DNA of 32,225 bases, taken from CAZNRY01 sp964575675. GTDB taxonomy: Bacteria > Eisenbacteria > RBG-16-71-46 > CAIMUX01 > VGJL01. Below the pieces are notes generated by a model. It was given only the letters and a program-made list of their open reading frames with translations, ran no database searches and was not told the DNA's origin. Location of the stretch: positions 1 through 32,225 of the forward strand of contig CAZNRY010000021.1 in assembly GCA_964575675.1 (NCBI GenBank), written 5' to 3'. Of this stretch, positions 17,701 to 25,055 are shown one piece after another. The position numbers were made by a program, and so were the translations under genes. Every line of letters starts with the position of its first letter. Within the stretch, counting starts at the first letter, position 1.

Positions 17701-18702
17701 TTCGGCCCGAGCGAACTCAAGATCCATCGCAACGTCGTGGATGGGTTGAAGAATGGTCCCGACAGCCTCGACACCGCACGGCTCGTCGCGGGCGAGAGGA
17801 GGCGTTTCTTCGCAAGGACTGCGGACCTCCCCGCGGATCGTCTGCTCCGTGGCAACTTGAGCGTGCTCGAGGACGCCGGAGGGGACCTCCTCGCGCGGAT
17901 CCCGATCAAGGCGGACACCCGGCCGCTCGCCTCCCGATCGGCGGAGGAGGGGCTCGCCCAGGGCATCGCGGCGGCTATCGAGCGGGCCCGCCTGCTCGCA
18001 GGAAGGCCCGATCTCTCCGCCGAGGAACGCGACGGCGCGCTCGATGAGCTCGCTCTGTGCGCGCGGTTGCGCGCCGCTTCCCCAGAGCCCCCGCGAAAGC
18101 AAGAGAAGGGCGAGAAAAGGGACGGCGGTGACGACGAGCCTCCTCCCGATGCTCTTTGGGATCTATGGGAGGCCCGGGTGAGGCTTCTTCTCACTGCTCT
18201 CGACATGGCCCCGGTCGAGGAAGCGATCGCGCGGCTGGAGCAGTGCCTTCCCGTTCTGCGGGAGGGCGAGCCCGAGCTCGCCGCCGATCGGCGGCGCAAG
18301 GAAGCCGTGGTTCATGAGCTCTCCGGGGAAGCCGCCTTCCGCCAAGGCGACGTCAAGACGGCGCGCAAGCGGCTCGACCAGGCGCGCGATCTCGATCCGG
18401 ATGTCGCAGGTGCGCGCCGCCTCGAGGCGCTTGCTCTGTTCGGGGAGCAGAAGTACGACGAGGCGCGCAAGCGTGCCGAGAGCCTGATCGGGGAACATCC
18501 CGACGATGTTGAGATCGACGCGCTGTGGATTCGCTCGATGGCCCGCGTTGGTTGGTGGGAGTTGGCATCGCTCCGGCTCGCGTCGTGGCCGAGACTGCAC
18601 CCGCTGGCTCTAGAGGAGCTCGCACGCCTGCGGGACGATGTCGAGGCGGAGAAAGGGAAAGCCCCCGAGCAGGGGAATCCCTTCGCGGCGATTCGCTTCT
18701 AG
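14767..18702 (+). CDS. Secreted tripeptidyl-peptidase-II-like subtilase (S8 family)
   Basis: 1311 residues starting at a GTG with GAGGAGGA upstream. A signal peptide (MRK then a hydrophobic run to about 17) and a Pro/Ala-rich linker precede the peptidase. The segment PKEDLGVLAFLKEHPEADGR and the DTGID motif (D110) match the start of tripeptidyl peptidase II. The catalytic set is D110, H312 (GHGTHVAG), N411 (SAGNEGP) and S497 (NGTSMASP). The roughly 200-residue insert between Asp and His is the TPPII hallmark, and the His-Asn-Ser spacing nearly equals that of human TPPII. Residues about 550-1050 are beta-rich TPPII-like domains; about 1140-1290 are helical and TPR-like. TPPII removes tripeptides from peptide N-termini. 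The signal peptide suggests a periplasmic or extracellular role. It stands alone and converges with the radical SAM gene 24 bases away. Confidence 0.88.
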   Translation: MRKPGLIVLLAFVVAAGTIERGGGIARSADIAAHQVAAGASAHPAIPSAAAGGSDRPQVSPTPASLPPAPVPDDASFLQGFLPKEDLGVLAFLKEHPEADGRGIVVAILDTGIDLEHPALQSTSTGEPKIIDLFNGTDDGYLSLPIEIKSGAGPARGLTGRPLNLSADLPAGSIVRLGVIIGRDRFPGGLANRRKEERRADWQRMRETWNAANAADQGERAAAVRDAFQRILKDDEDPGDLFDIAALRRGDAWEVRIDTDGDGDLTREAPLLPYRERRDIARFPDPIRFAVALERIAPDGSSLFLFFDEGGHGTHVAGIVGGYYGPNDPLNGLAPGVQFLAGKVGNGRLGGSTSHNSLLKAAQWAVDMGADVINISYGGDTFFDDGNETTSAFLNELVERTGVVICSSAGNEGPALSTIGSPGSARRIFGWGASISEKTQQTNYGSLEPRREEMFHFSSRGPLLSGDPGIDFISPGAALSPLPTWLLLKGESWNGTSMASPQGAGFCALILSAARAEKLPVTPARLRRAMRVGARRLPGVTVIEQGDGVPQAPATLDALRQLAREYPAQVEPGRVPHDRGAREPVVDWVVSVHNATGTGAGYYERDLRERNPYRVAFDIHPDFPFDSLQTDRAGFLRIVRLTSEVPWLRAPVEESLHAGVATIRLQVDPTKLAPGLNVGRVVARDVAHPDAGIEFALVATVIRPDDVDPTKPIVEGAWDMMPGDRRSSFIRVPPGATRARLRVREELADPANSYVVALGDPDLIREPGDRVSTQYLNLAAGKEETFDLQVSAGTVVEAVAFSRWRENRSGRLAWRLEFAGIETAAEPPLAIDPERPGAGFVVGASTWDVGVKFEASLDREETPLDVDWRVRPDSLFKWSLNGVPAVVEEGRALLRAEAGEKVEIDLRVGPELEDFLDDAFLRAFDASGREVAHAYFYAGKCSFDVPHDGVYRLLFTIWARGTRFFDETTVVSPVILRPFGPSELKIHRNVVDGLKNGPDSLDTARLVAGERRRFFARTADLPADRLLRGNLSVLEDAGGDLLARIPIKADTRPLASRSAEEGLAQGIAAAIERARLLAGRPDLSAEERDGALDELALCARLRAASPEPPRKQEKGEKRDGGDDEPPPDALWDLWEARVRLLLTALDMAPVEEAIARLEQCLPVLREGEPELAADRRRKEAVVHELSGEAAFRQGDVKTARKRLDQARDLDPDVAGARRLEALALFGEQKYDEARKRAESLIGEHPDDVEIDALWIRSMARVGWWELASLRLASWPRLHPLALEELARLRDDVEAEKGKAPEQGNPFAAIRF

Positions 18703-18726
18703 GCGCTCAGATCCAGCTAAGCCGAT

Positions 18727-21381
18727 CTAGACCGGCGCGCCGTCGATCTTCCGGATCCCGGTGCGCTCGACGAAGCAGCGGGCCTGCTCCTCCGGATCGA
18801 GACCGAGGATTCCCGAGAAGACGCGCGCCGGGTTCGCCGTGTTGCCGTCCGGATCCAGGATGCGGAGGGTCATTGCGAGGCGCATCGATGCGGGGTCCCA
18901 GGTCAGCGCCACACACGCCTGCTTGAGATCGATCGTTCGCACATCGGGATCCGCCTCCGCGACTGCGTGGCGGTCCTTGATCTGCTCCCAGTCCCGCGGG
19001 GTAGGGGAATCGGGAGGACCGCCGCGCGTTCGGCGGACGATCCACTCCGACGCAGCCAGGAAGCGGCCGAGATCGGCGGCCATGCGGGCGACCCGCTCTG
19101 GGCCGAGACGCGAGAGATCGGCGTCATAGACGCCCAGAATGGCCTCGGCCGAGAGGCTCTTGCGCTTCATTCCCGGGACGGACGGCAGCGCGCGCGCATC
19201 GAGGATCCGGAAGCCGCCCGGCAGGAGCGCGTTCAAGCGCTCGCCGTGATCGCGCCGCCATGGCCCCTCGAGCTCCACATCGAAGAGCTCGGCCGTTCCC
19301 GCCACGCCGACCGGCAGGGGAGGCCCGAAGTGGAACTTCGGATGGGGCGAGTGTCCCTGCGTGTGCGCGACCGGAATCTCCGCCATCCGAAATGTCCTCT
19401 GGAGGATCGATCCCGTCTCGAGATGGCTCAGGAAGCGAGCGGGGCCTTCCTTTGCGAATCGGATGCGAACCGGCCAGAGGACGCCGGCCGCCGAGCGCCG
19501 CGCGGAGCCCTGGGCCGCGCGTTCCCGCAGCTTCTGCGCCGCCTCTTCGTCGAGCTTCGGCGTGAGGCGGGTGTCATCGGGCATCCCCGGAATTCCGCAG
19601 GCGACACAGTCCCCATGGCGGCAATCGGGGGTCGCGGACATCTCGTCCGTCTTCTTCCGCTCGCGGAGCAGGAACTTCTTCAGAACGCCGATGTCGATGT
19701 GGTCCCACGGAAGGACCTCGTCGTGATCGAAGCGGCGGGTGTACATCTCCACCGAGAGGCCGGTCTCCTCGAGCGCGCGGAGCCAGCGCGCGTGCGAGAA
19801 GTGCTCGGTCCAGCCGTCGTAGCGGCCGCCCAGCTCCCACGCGCGATGGATCGTCCGGGCGAGCCGGCGATCTCCGCGCGAGAGGATCGCCTCGACTTGG
19901 CTGACCTCGACCTCGTGCCACTTGAGCCGACTCCAGCGGTTCGGAATGCGGCGGCGCAGCATCTCGATCTTCTCGCGCAGCGGATCCAAGTCTTCGAACG
20001 GGTCCCATTGGAACGGCGTGTGGCTCTTGGGCACGAAGGCGCCGACGCTGACGTTCACCTTGCAGGCGGGGCCGAACGCGCGGCCGATCTGGCGGATCTT
20101 CTCGGCGAAACTGACGATCCCCTCGACGTCTTCCCAGGTTTCGGTGGGAAGCCCGATCATCATGTAGGTCTTGATGAGCCGCCAGCCGCGCTCGTAGGCG
20201 ATCCGGGCCGCCTCGAAGAACTCCTCATCCGGGATCTGCTTGTTGATCGCGCGCCGCAGGCGTTCGCTCCCTGCCTCGGGGGCGAAGGTGAAGCCGGTGC
20301 GCTTGACCTCGCGGATCTGGTCGGCGATCCCGACCCCGAAGCGGTCGGCGCGGAGAGACGGAAGGCTGATCGAGATCTTCTCGTTCGCGAAGCGGCGGTT
20401 CAGCGCCTCGGCCAGCGGTTCGAGCTGTGTGTAGTCGGCGGTCGAAAGCGAGACGAGGCTGACGCTGTCCCACCCGCTCGCCTTGAGTCCCTGCTCGGCG
20501 ATCGTGAGCAGCTTCTCGGGACTCCGCTCGCGAAGCGGACGGTAATAGTAACCGGCCTGGCAGAAGCGGCACCCCTGCGTGCAGCCGCGGAGCACCTCGA
20601 TGCTCAGGCGGTCCTGGATGACCTCCTGAAGGGGGACGAGAGGCTTCTCCGGGTACGGCGCATTCTCGAGATCGATCACGAAGGTCCGCTTCGGCCGCAG
20701 CGGGGCTTCGGGACAGGTGGGGAAGGTGCCGGTCAACCGCCCGCACTCGTCGTATTGCGCCTCGTAGAGTCCCGGGACGTAGATCCCGGGAACCCCGGCG
20801 AGGGCCTTCAGCCGCGCGAGGCGGGGGAGTCCCTTCGTGTCGCGCACGGCATCCGTGATCGCGTGGACGGCCTCCTCGCCGTCGCCGATCAGGAAGAGAT
20901 CGAAGAACTCGGCCAGCGGCTCCGGGTTCGTCACGCACGGACCGCCCCCGATCACGAGCGGATCGTCGTCGCCGCGATCGCGCGCCCAGATCGGGATCCC
21001 GGCGAGATCGAGGCATGTCAGGATGTTCGTGCACGTCAGCTCGTACTGGAGTGAGAAGCCGACGAGATGGAACTCGCGCGCAGGGCGGTGCGATTCAAGG
21101 GCAAAGAGCGGGATTCCCGAGTGCCGCATCCTCGACTCCATATCGATCCACGGACAGTAAGCGCGTTCGGCGAGCGTGTCGGGGCGGCGGTTCAGGATGT
21201 CGTAGAGGATCCGGAGTCCCCAGTGACTCATGCCGATCTCGTAGACCTCAGGGAAGATCAGGAGCCACTGGACATCGACCGCGGAGGGATCCTTCCGCAC
21301 GGAATGGAACTCGTTGCCGAGATAGCGTGACGGCTTGGCGACGAGTGGAAGAATCTGCTCGATCGACTCGCGGAGGCGCAT
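18727..21381 (-). CDS. B12-binding-type radical SAM protein fused to DUF2344
   Basis: 884 residues from the ATG at 21381, which follows AAGGGAA; a longer in-frame start at 21492 adds unconserved residues. The N-terminal part (about 1-200) has the look of the B12-binding-like domain of the TIGR03960 family (YLGNEFHSV, SLQYELTCTN, GDGEEA). The radical SAM core carries the cluster ligands C267, C271 and C274 (RGCTQGCRFCQAG). A Cys-rich segment (CRHGDCVACGIPG) may bind a further Fe-S cluster. From about 634 to the end lies a DUF2344 domain (RIRFAKEGPARFLSHLE, HSPHPKFHFGPPLPVG). The family is widespread and often a fusion as here, but its substrate is not known to me. A 5' hairpin lies just upstream. 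Confidence 0.9.
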   Translation of the reverse strand: MRLRESIEQILPLVAKPSRYLGNEFHSVRKDPSAVDVQWLLIFPEVYEIGMSHWGLRILYDILNRRPDTLAERAYCPWIDMESRMRHSGIPLFALESHRPAREFHLVGFSLQYELTCTNILTCLDLAGIPIWARDRGDDDPLVIGGGPCVTNPEPLAEFFDLFLIGDGEEAVHAITDAVRDTKGLPRLARLKALAGVPGIYVPGLYEAQYDECGRLTGTFPTCPEAPLRPKRTFVIDLENAPYPEKPLVPLQEVIQDRLSIEVLRGCTQGCRFCQAGYYYRPLRERSPEKLLTIAEQGLKASGWDSVSLVSLSTADYTQLEPLAEALNRRFANEKISISLPSLRADRFGVGIADQIREVKRTGFTFAPEAGSERLRRAINKQIPDEEFFEAARIAYERGWRLIKTYMMIGLPTETWEDVEGIVSFAEKIRQIGRAFGPACKVNVSVGAFVPKSHTPFQWDPFEDLDPLREKIEMLRRRIPNRWSRLKWHEVEVSQVEAILSRGDRRLARTIHRAWELGGRYDGWTEHFSHARWLRALEETGLSVEMYTRRFDHDEVLPWDHIDIGVLKKFLLRERKKTDEMSATPDCRHGDCVACGIPGMPDDTRLTPKLDEEAAQKLRERAAQGSARRSAAGVLWPVRIRFAKEGPARFLSHLETGSILQRTFRMAEIPVAHTQGHSPHPKFHFGPPLPVGVAGTAELFDVELEGPWRRDHGERLNALLPGGFRILDARALPSVPGMKRKSLSAEAILGVYDADLSRLGPERVARMAADLGRFLAASEWIVRRTRGGPPDSPTPRDWEQIKDRHAVAEADPDVRTIDLKQACVALTWDPASMRLAMTLRILDPDGNTANPARVFSGILGLDPEEQARCFVERTGIRKIDGAPV

Positions 21382-21408
21382 GCGGTTCCCTTCGGGTAGT
21401 GACCATAA

Positions 21409-21439
21409 CGCCCGGGGACCGGCGATGCGGCCCCGGGCG
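21409..21439 (-). promoter_or_regulatory. GC-rich hairpin upstream of the radical SAM gene
   Basis: A perfect 9-bp inverted repeat (CGCCCGGGG and its complement) with a 13-base loop ends 27 bases before the radical SAM start. It could be a leader structure for that gene or a weak terminator for the hydrolase gene about 160 bases upstream. No T-run follows it on the minus strand. Confidence 0.35.
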
Positions 21440-21602
21440 GCTTCTTCAACGAGAGTAGCGGATGGGGAAACTCCCAAGAAGGCGATTCGCATCCGCGGGG
21501 CCAGGGGTCACCGCGGGGCCTTAGGTTACCAACCGCCTACGGATGTTGGCCGGGCATTCCTGCCTCAGGCGTGCTTCATCGCCGCGAACCCATGGCCGGC
21601 GG

Positions 21603-22571
21603 CTAGGGTCTTCCCAATTGCTTGGAGAAGAAGGCCGCCGCGCGATCGAAGAACTCAGGGTAATTCGTGAACTCTGGCGCCTCCTGACCACCGTGTCCAG
21701 CGCCCGGCACAATCCACAGCTCCTTCGTCCCCTTGAGTTGCCCCATGATCGTCTCCGACATCCATGGTGGCGTCCTTGGATCGTTCTCTCCGACGACCAG
21801 GAAGACAGGCACGCGGATGTTTGGAGCTGCGTTGATCGGCAGACAGGCTAACGGGTAGTCGCCCGGCGCCTGGAACTCTCTCTTCGGATCGAGCTGATGG
21901 AGAATGGGCAGGACGTCGTCGAAACTCGTTAGAAGGGCTCGCCCGGCGAACGCAGCAATGTCCTGTCGCATCACCAGCATGGCGAAGGAGAGATAGGCTC
22001 CCGTTGAGAAGCCCAGCAGCCCGATCTTCTTCGGATCAACCTCCTGACGCGCCTTCATACAGTCAACGGCAGCGGAATAGTCCTGCAGGAACTCCGCATA
22101 GCACAGCTGATCCAGGTTCGTCGGCCATTCCGCACTGTCGCCAAACCCGCGCCAATCGAATGTGAAGACGTTGAAACCCCGGGAGAAGAACTGATAGGCG
22201 TAGAGGATCAGATCTCCCATGTTCCCTGCGTCTCCATCGCAGATGATGATCGTGGGCCGCCTGGAGCGATCCTGCGTGGAGTACGGCCGAGGAGGCCGTC
22301 TGAGATTCTCGGGGACGGGAACAACCCGGCCCACGATGTTATTGGCTATACCCGAGGTGTCTTGCGCCGGATAGAACCAGCCAACGAGACGAAGGCTGTC
22401 CGGAGACTGGAAGACCACTTCCTGAAAGACGATCCCGTAGTCGCGCGGGGTGACGGCATAGCTCCGGGTGGGCTTGAGAGCTAGGGATTCAGGAACAAGA
22501 GCGACGGATAAAACGAGAGAGCAACCCAGGATGGCCGTTGCCCGGACGAGATTCCATGGCCGAATATTCAT
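21603..22571 (-). CDS. Exported alpha/beta hydrolase
   Basis: 322 residues. The N-terminus is a clear signal peptide or signal anchor (hydrophobic 12-26). The alpha/beta-hydrolase fold carries nucleophile S189 (GFSTGA), acid D264 (GENDPRTP) and H293 (GAGHGG), with an FDWRGFGDS loop typical of the DUF/BAAT-like serine hydrolases. The substrate is likely an ester, amide or acyl chain, but is not identified. The ATG at 22571 has a strong GGAGGAGAGG. It starts 29 bases after the end of the interrupted spermidine-synthase-like reading frame, so the genes are probably cotranscribed, which would link it to the ACP/KAS locus upstream. Confidence 0.87.
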   Translation of the reverse strand: MNIRPWNLVRATAILGCSLVLSVALVPESLALKPTRSYAVTPRDYGIVFQEVVFQSPDSLRLVGWFYPAQDTSGIANNIVGRVVPVPENLRRPPRPYSTQDRSRRPTIIICDGDAGNMGDLILYAYQFFSRGFNVFTFDWRGFGDSAEWPTNLDQLCYAEFLQDYSAAVDCMKARQEVDPKKIGLLGFSTGAYLSFAMLVMRQDIAAFAGRALLTSFDDVLPILHQLDPKREFQAPGDYPLACLPINAAPNIRVPVFLVVGENDPRTPPWMSETIMGQLKGTKELWIVPGAGHGGQEAPEFTNYPEFFDRAAAFFSKQLGRP

Positions 22572-22600
22572 GACACCTCTCCTCCCCGTTTGAACCGGGT

Positions 22601-23542
22601 CTAGGACCGCCGGATGGGGCTCTCACGAAGTGCGCCCCACCCGCGTCGGCGCAGCAACACCAAAGAGCCGAGGTAGAAGGCCAGGACGAGGAAGCCGAGC
22701 GCGTTGATGCCCGTCACGAAGGAGAGAGACTCGCAGCAGCCGCCGACCAGCGCGCCCAACAGGTTCGATCCCAGGGCCAATCCCGGGTCGGCCGACTGCG
22801 CAAAGACGCGTGCAAAGACTATCCCCGCGAATAGAATTGGGAGTCCCATCACCGCGCCTGCGACGAGGGCTTTGGCCATCATGGAAAGCTTGAGCAGCGC
22901 CGAGAAGGGGAACAGGAGGTTCAGGACAACGGAAGCCGCGAGGAGCGCATAGACGGGCAGAAGGCTCCGCACCCGGATCCTCTCCACGATGAGGTTGGCC
23001 AGGAGGATCATCGCCAGGACCGCCGATATCCCCACCGCATTGACGAACCAGGTCGTGCCGAAGAGCAGGGCGAGCCGGCTGATTGCCTGGACCTCGACGA
23101 GCAGGAAAGCCGCCCCGGTGAGGAAGAAAAAGAAGTCAATTCTCCGAACGCCCCCCACGAGCGGGCGAACCGTCACCAACCCCAACAGCAGCAGGATTCC
23201 CATGACGATTCGGTGCAGATTCGGGATCTTCCTTCCTTCCAGATAGAGATACGGCCAATCGTCCGTGCCGGGCTCCACGCGGCCGGTCACAGGAATCGCC
23301 CGAGTGCGCACGATCGCTTCCAGCTTGGGATCCTCGCGCAGCGCGCGCGCCACCCTGCCATCCTTGTCGGCGAGGAAGGTAGGCCCTCCCCCGGCGCCCC
23401 CCAGCAGCGCGATCTCCCGATTGCCGAAGACCAGCGGAGGGGTGCCAAATGCCTGCCGCAGCATCTCGTGGATACGGAATCCAATGAAGGACTTGCCCAC
23501 CGCGAAGACAACGCAGAGCACCCCGTCGTCCGCCAACAGGGA
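22601..23542 (-). pseudogene. C-terminal part of membrane spermidine-synthase-like protein, after in-frame TGA
   Basis: This is the same reading frame as the upstream segment, separated from it only by one TGA (23543-23545). Translation resumes as S-L-L-A-D-D-G-V-L, exactly what is expected after EAFREA-R in the family, so the TGA most simply replaces an Arg CGA. The segment completes the methyltransferase-like Rossmann domain (first 100 residues) and then carries about six or seven membrane helices to the stop. A TTG at 23536 could restart translation, with GGGAGG about 11 bases upstream, but a protein beginning mid-domain would be unusual. Either the gene is broken, the base is an error or strain variant, or the protein is made in two parts. 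Confidence 0.65.
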
Positions 23543-24844
23543 TCACGCCTCCCGGAAGGCCTCCACCGTGTAGACGTAGTTGTCGATCTGAACATTGGAG
23601 AGCGTCGACGACAGGGTGTGCGAGTCGAGGGCGCCGAAGACGATCAGGTCATACTTCGATGCGGTCTTCTTGAAGAACGACCGCGCGTCATCCACATGAA
23701 TCGTGACCCGGGGATCGTCGTATGGGTGCTCGGGATGAAGCGAGCGGCCGACCTGCACGATGACGGGATCGATCTCCACCGCGTCAACGTGGGCGGCGCC
23801 GTTTCGCAGCGCCGCCGCAACGTCATTGCCGGTACCGGCCCCGACGATCAACACGTTCCGCGGGCGCGGCCGCACGCGGTAGACCAAGTTGTAGCCCATG
23901 TAGTCCAGCTCTGCCGCCTCTGGCCAGAGGTTCATGTGCTGGCCGATGAAACCCGGCGAAAGGTCGACGGTACGCTGGTAGAAGGTCTCGTTGACCTCCA
24001 TGAGCGTCCCGAGGTTGATGGCGGCGCCATCGGACCCTGGGATCGTAAGAGGTCGGGTCGAGAGCTTCTGGTAGGGGGACCACCGCACCACGCCCCGCTC
24101 GGCCGGCAGTGTCAGATGGGCCGCCAGCAGCGCGGCCGCAGAGATCGCGACGGGCAGGATTCTCGCGCGTCCCTTGAGGAGCGCTACTCCCAAGACGAAA
24201 AGCACGCCGACCCAAATCAGAGGGGGCAGGCTGAAGGCGCTGGTCGCCGCGAACAACCAGATCCCCACGAGGCTCCCGGCCACATTCGCCGAGTAGGCCG
24301 CAATCCGGTTTGGACAGCGCGTCAACAGAGTCGCTAGACGCTGCCCTCCCGGCAGGAAGAGCAGGGCGATCCAGGCCACGAGCAAGGTCAGAAGGACCAG
24401 CGCTATCGAACCGCGAGCGAGACTCGTCACCGTCCCCTGCGCGATGCCCCACACCGCCAGCTCATTGAACGCGCCGAGGAACCGAGTGATCTGGGCATAT
24501 GGATCGAATCCCAGTCGCTTGGGAATGAGCACGGCGAGCACCAGGCCGGCAAGGAGCGGAAATGTTGCCGCAAACGGCCACTGCTTCCGGCGCGCCGTCA
24601 GACAGCCCACCCCCATGCCGAAGAAGCAGGCGAGGAGCGCGAGATTCTTGAAATAGGCGAAGATGCGAATCTCCGTCGAAACGAAGCGGATCACGGTCAT
24701 CTCGAGATAGAAGAGGAAGATGCTCAGCCAGAAGAGCTGGAAGAGGGGTCCCCATCCCACCGCATCTGCTCCTGCCGGCGTCACTTCCTTATGCGCAGCG
24801 AGGGATCCCTTGCCCGTGGGCCCCGAAAGTCGACCGCTACTCAT
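23543..24844 (-). CDS. N-terminal part of membrane-fused spermidine-synthase-like protein
   Basis: 433 residues ending at a premature TGA; with the following 313 in-frame codons the intact protein would have about 747 residues. Residues about 35-290 hold seven or more membrane helices, beginning with FLFYLEMTVIRF. From about 328 a SAM-binding Rossmann fold starts (VLIVGAGTGND, then DAVEIDP and VDDARSFF), as in spermidine synthases and related aminopropyl- or methyltransferases. Bacterial proteins with this fused membrane/synthase layout are known but poorly characterised. The ATG at 24844 overlaps the end of a possible 45-codon ORF by 8 bases. The strongest ribosome site nearby (GGAGGAAGG) lies before a different ATG at 24858 that opens only a 5-codon frame ending on this start. 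Confidence 0.75.
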   Translation of the reverse strand: MSSGRLSGPTGKGSLAAHKEVTPAGADAVGWGPLFQLFWLSIFLFYLEMTVIRFVSTEIRIFAYFKNLALLACFFGMGVGCLTARRKQWPFAATFPLLAGLVLAVLIPKRLGFDPYAQITRFLGAFNELAVWGIAQGTVTSLARGSIALVLLTLLVAWIALLFLPGGQRLATLLTRCPNRIAAYSANVAGSLVGIWLFAATSAFSLPPLIWVGVLFVLGVALLKGRARILPVAISAAALLAAHLTLPAERGVVRWSPYQKLSTRPLTIPGSDGAAINLGTLMEVNETFYQRTVDLSPGFIGQHMNLWPEAAELDYMGYNLVYRVRPRPRNVLIVGAGTGNDVAAALRNGAAHVDAVEIDPVIVQVGRSLHPEHPYDDPRVTIHVDDARSFFKKTASKYDLIVFGALDSHTLSSTLSNVQIDNYVYTVEAFREA

Positions 24845-24974
24845 CGACAGAAGTGCATCCTTCCTCCAATCGCGGAACCGACCTCGCGAGACCGCGGCCG
24901 GGAGCCGGTGGTACGTCGAGGGTCGCCGGCTTGGCGGGAGTCGCCGGTGTGCCGGGAGCCACGCGGACCATCAT
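24837..24974 (-). CDS. Possible small Pro/Ala-rich ORF coupled to the downstream membrane gene
   Basis: A 45-codon frame (MMVRVAPGTP...CTSVDE) between the KAS gene and the spermidine-synthase-like gene. Its TAG lies inside ATGAGTAG, so it overlaps the next start by 8 bases, a layout typical of coupled translation. The frame is in fact open from directly after the KAS stop (72 codons). The ribosome site for its own ATG is poor and the composition (PATPAKPAT) is low complexity, so this may be only non-coding linker. No homologue is recognised. Confidence 0.25.
   Translation of the reverse strand: MMVRVAPGTPATPAKPATLDVPPAPGRGLARSVPRLEEGCTSVDE
24923..24958. repeat. Two-copy 18-bp imperfect tandem repeat
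   Basis: Two adjacent 18-base units, both beginning GTCGCCGG and ending CGGGA, differ at about three positions. They fall inside the possible small ORF, where on the minus strand they encode the Pro/Ala-rich stretch. Probably simple sequence slippage. Confidence 0.5.
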
Positions 24975-25055
24975 ACGACCGAAACGCCCCGGGTGGAAAT
25001 CCTTCGCCGGGTCGGCGGGATCGAATTCCCCGGCTCTCAGACTTGAAGTTGCGTC

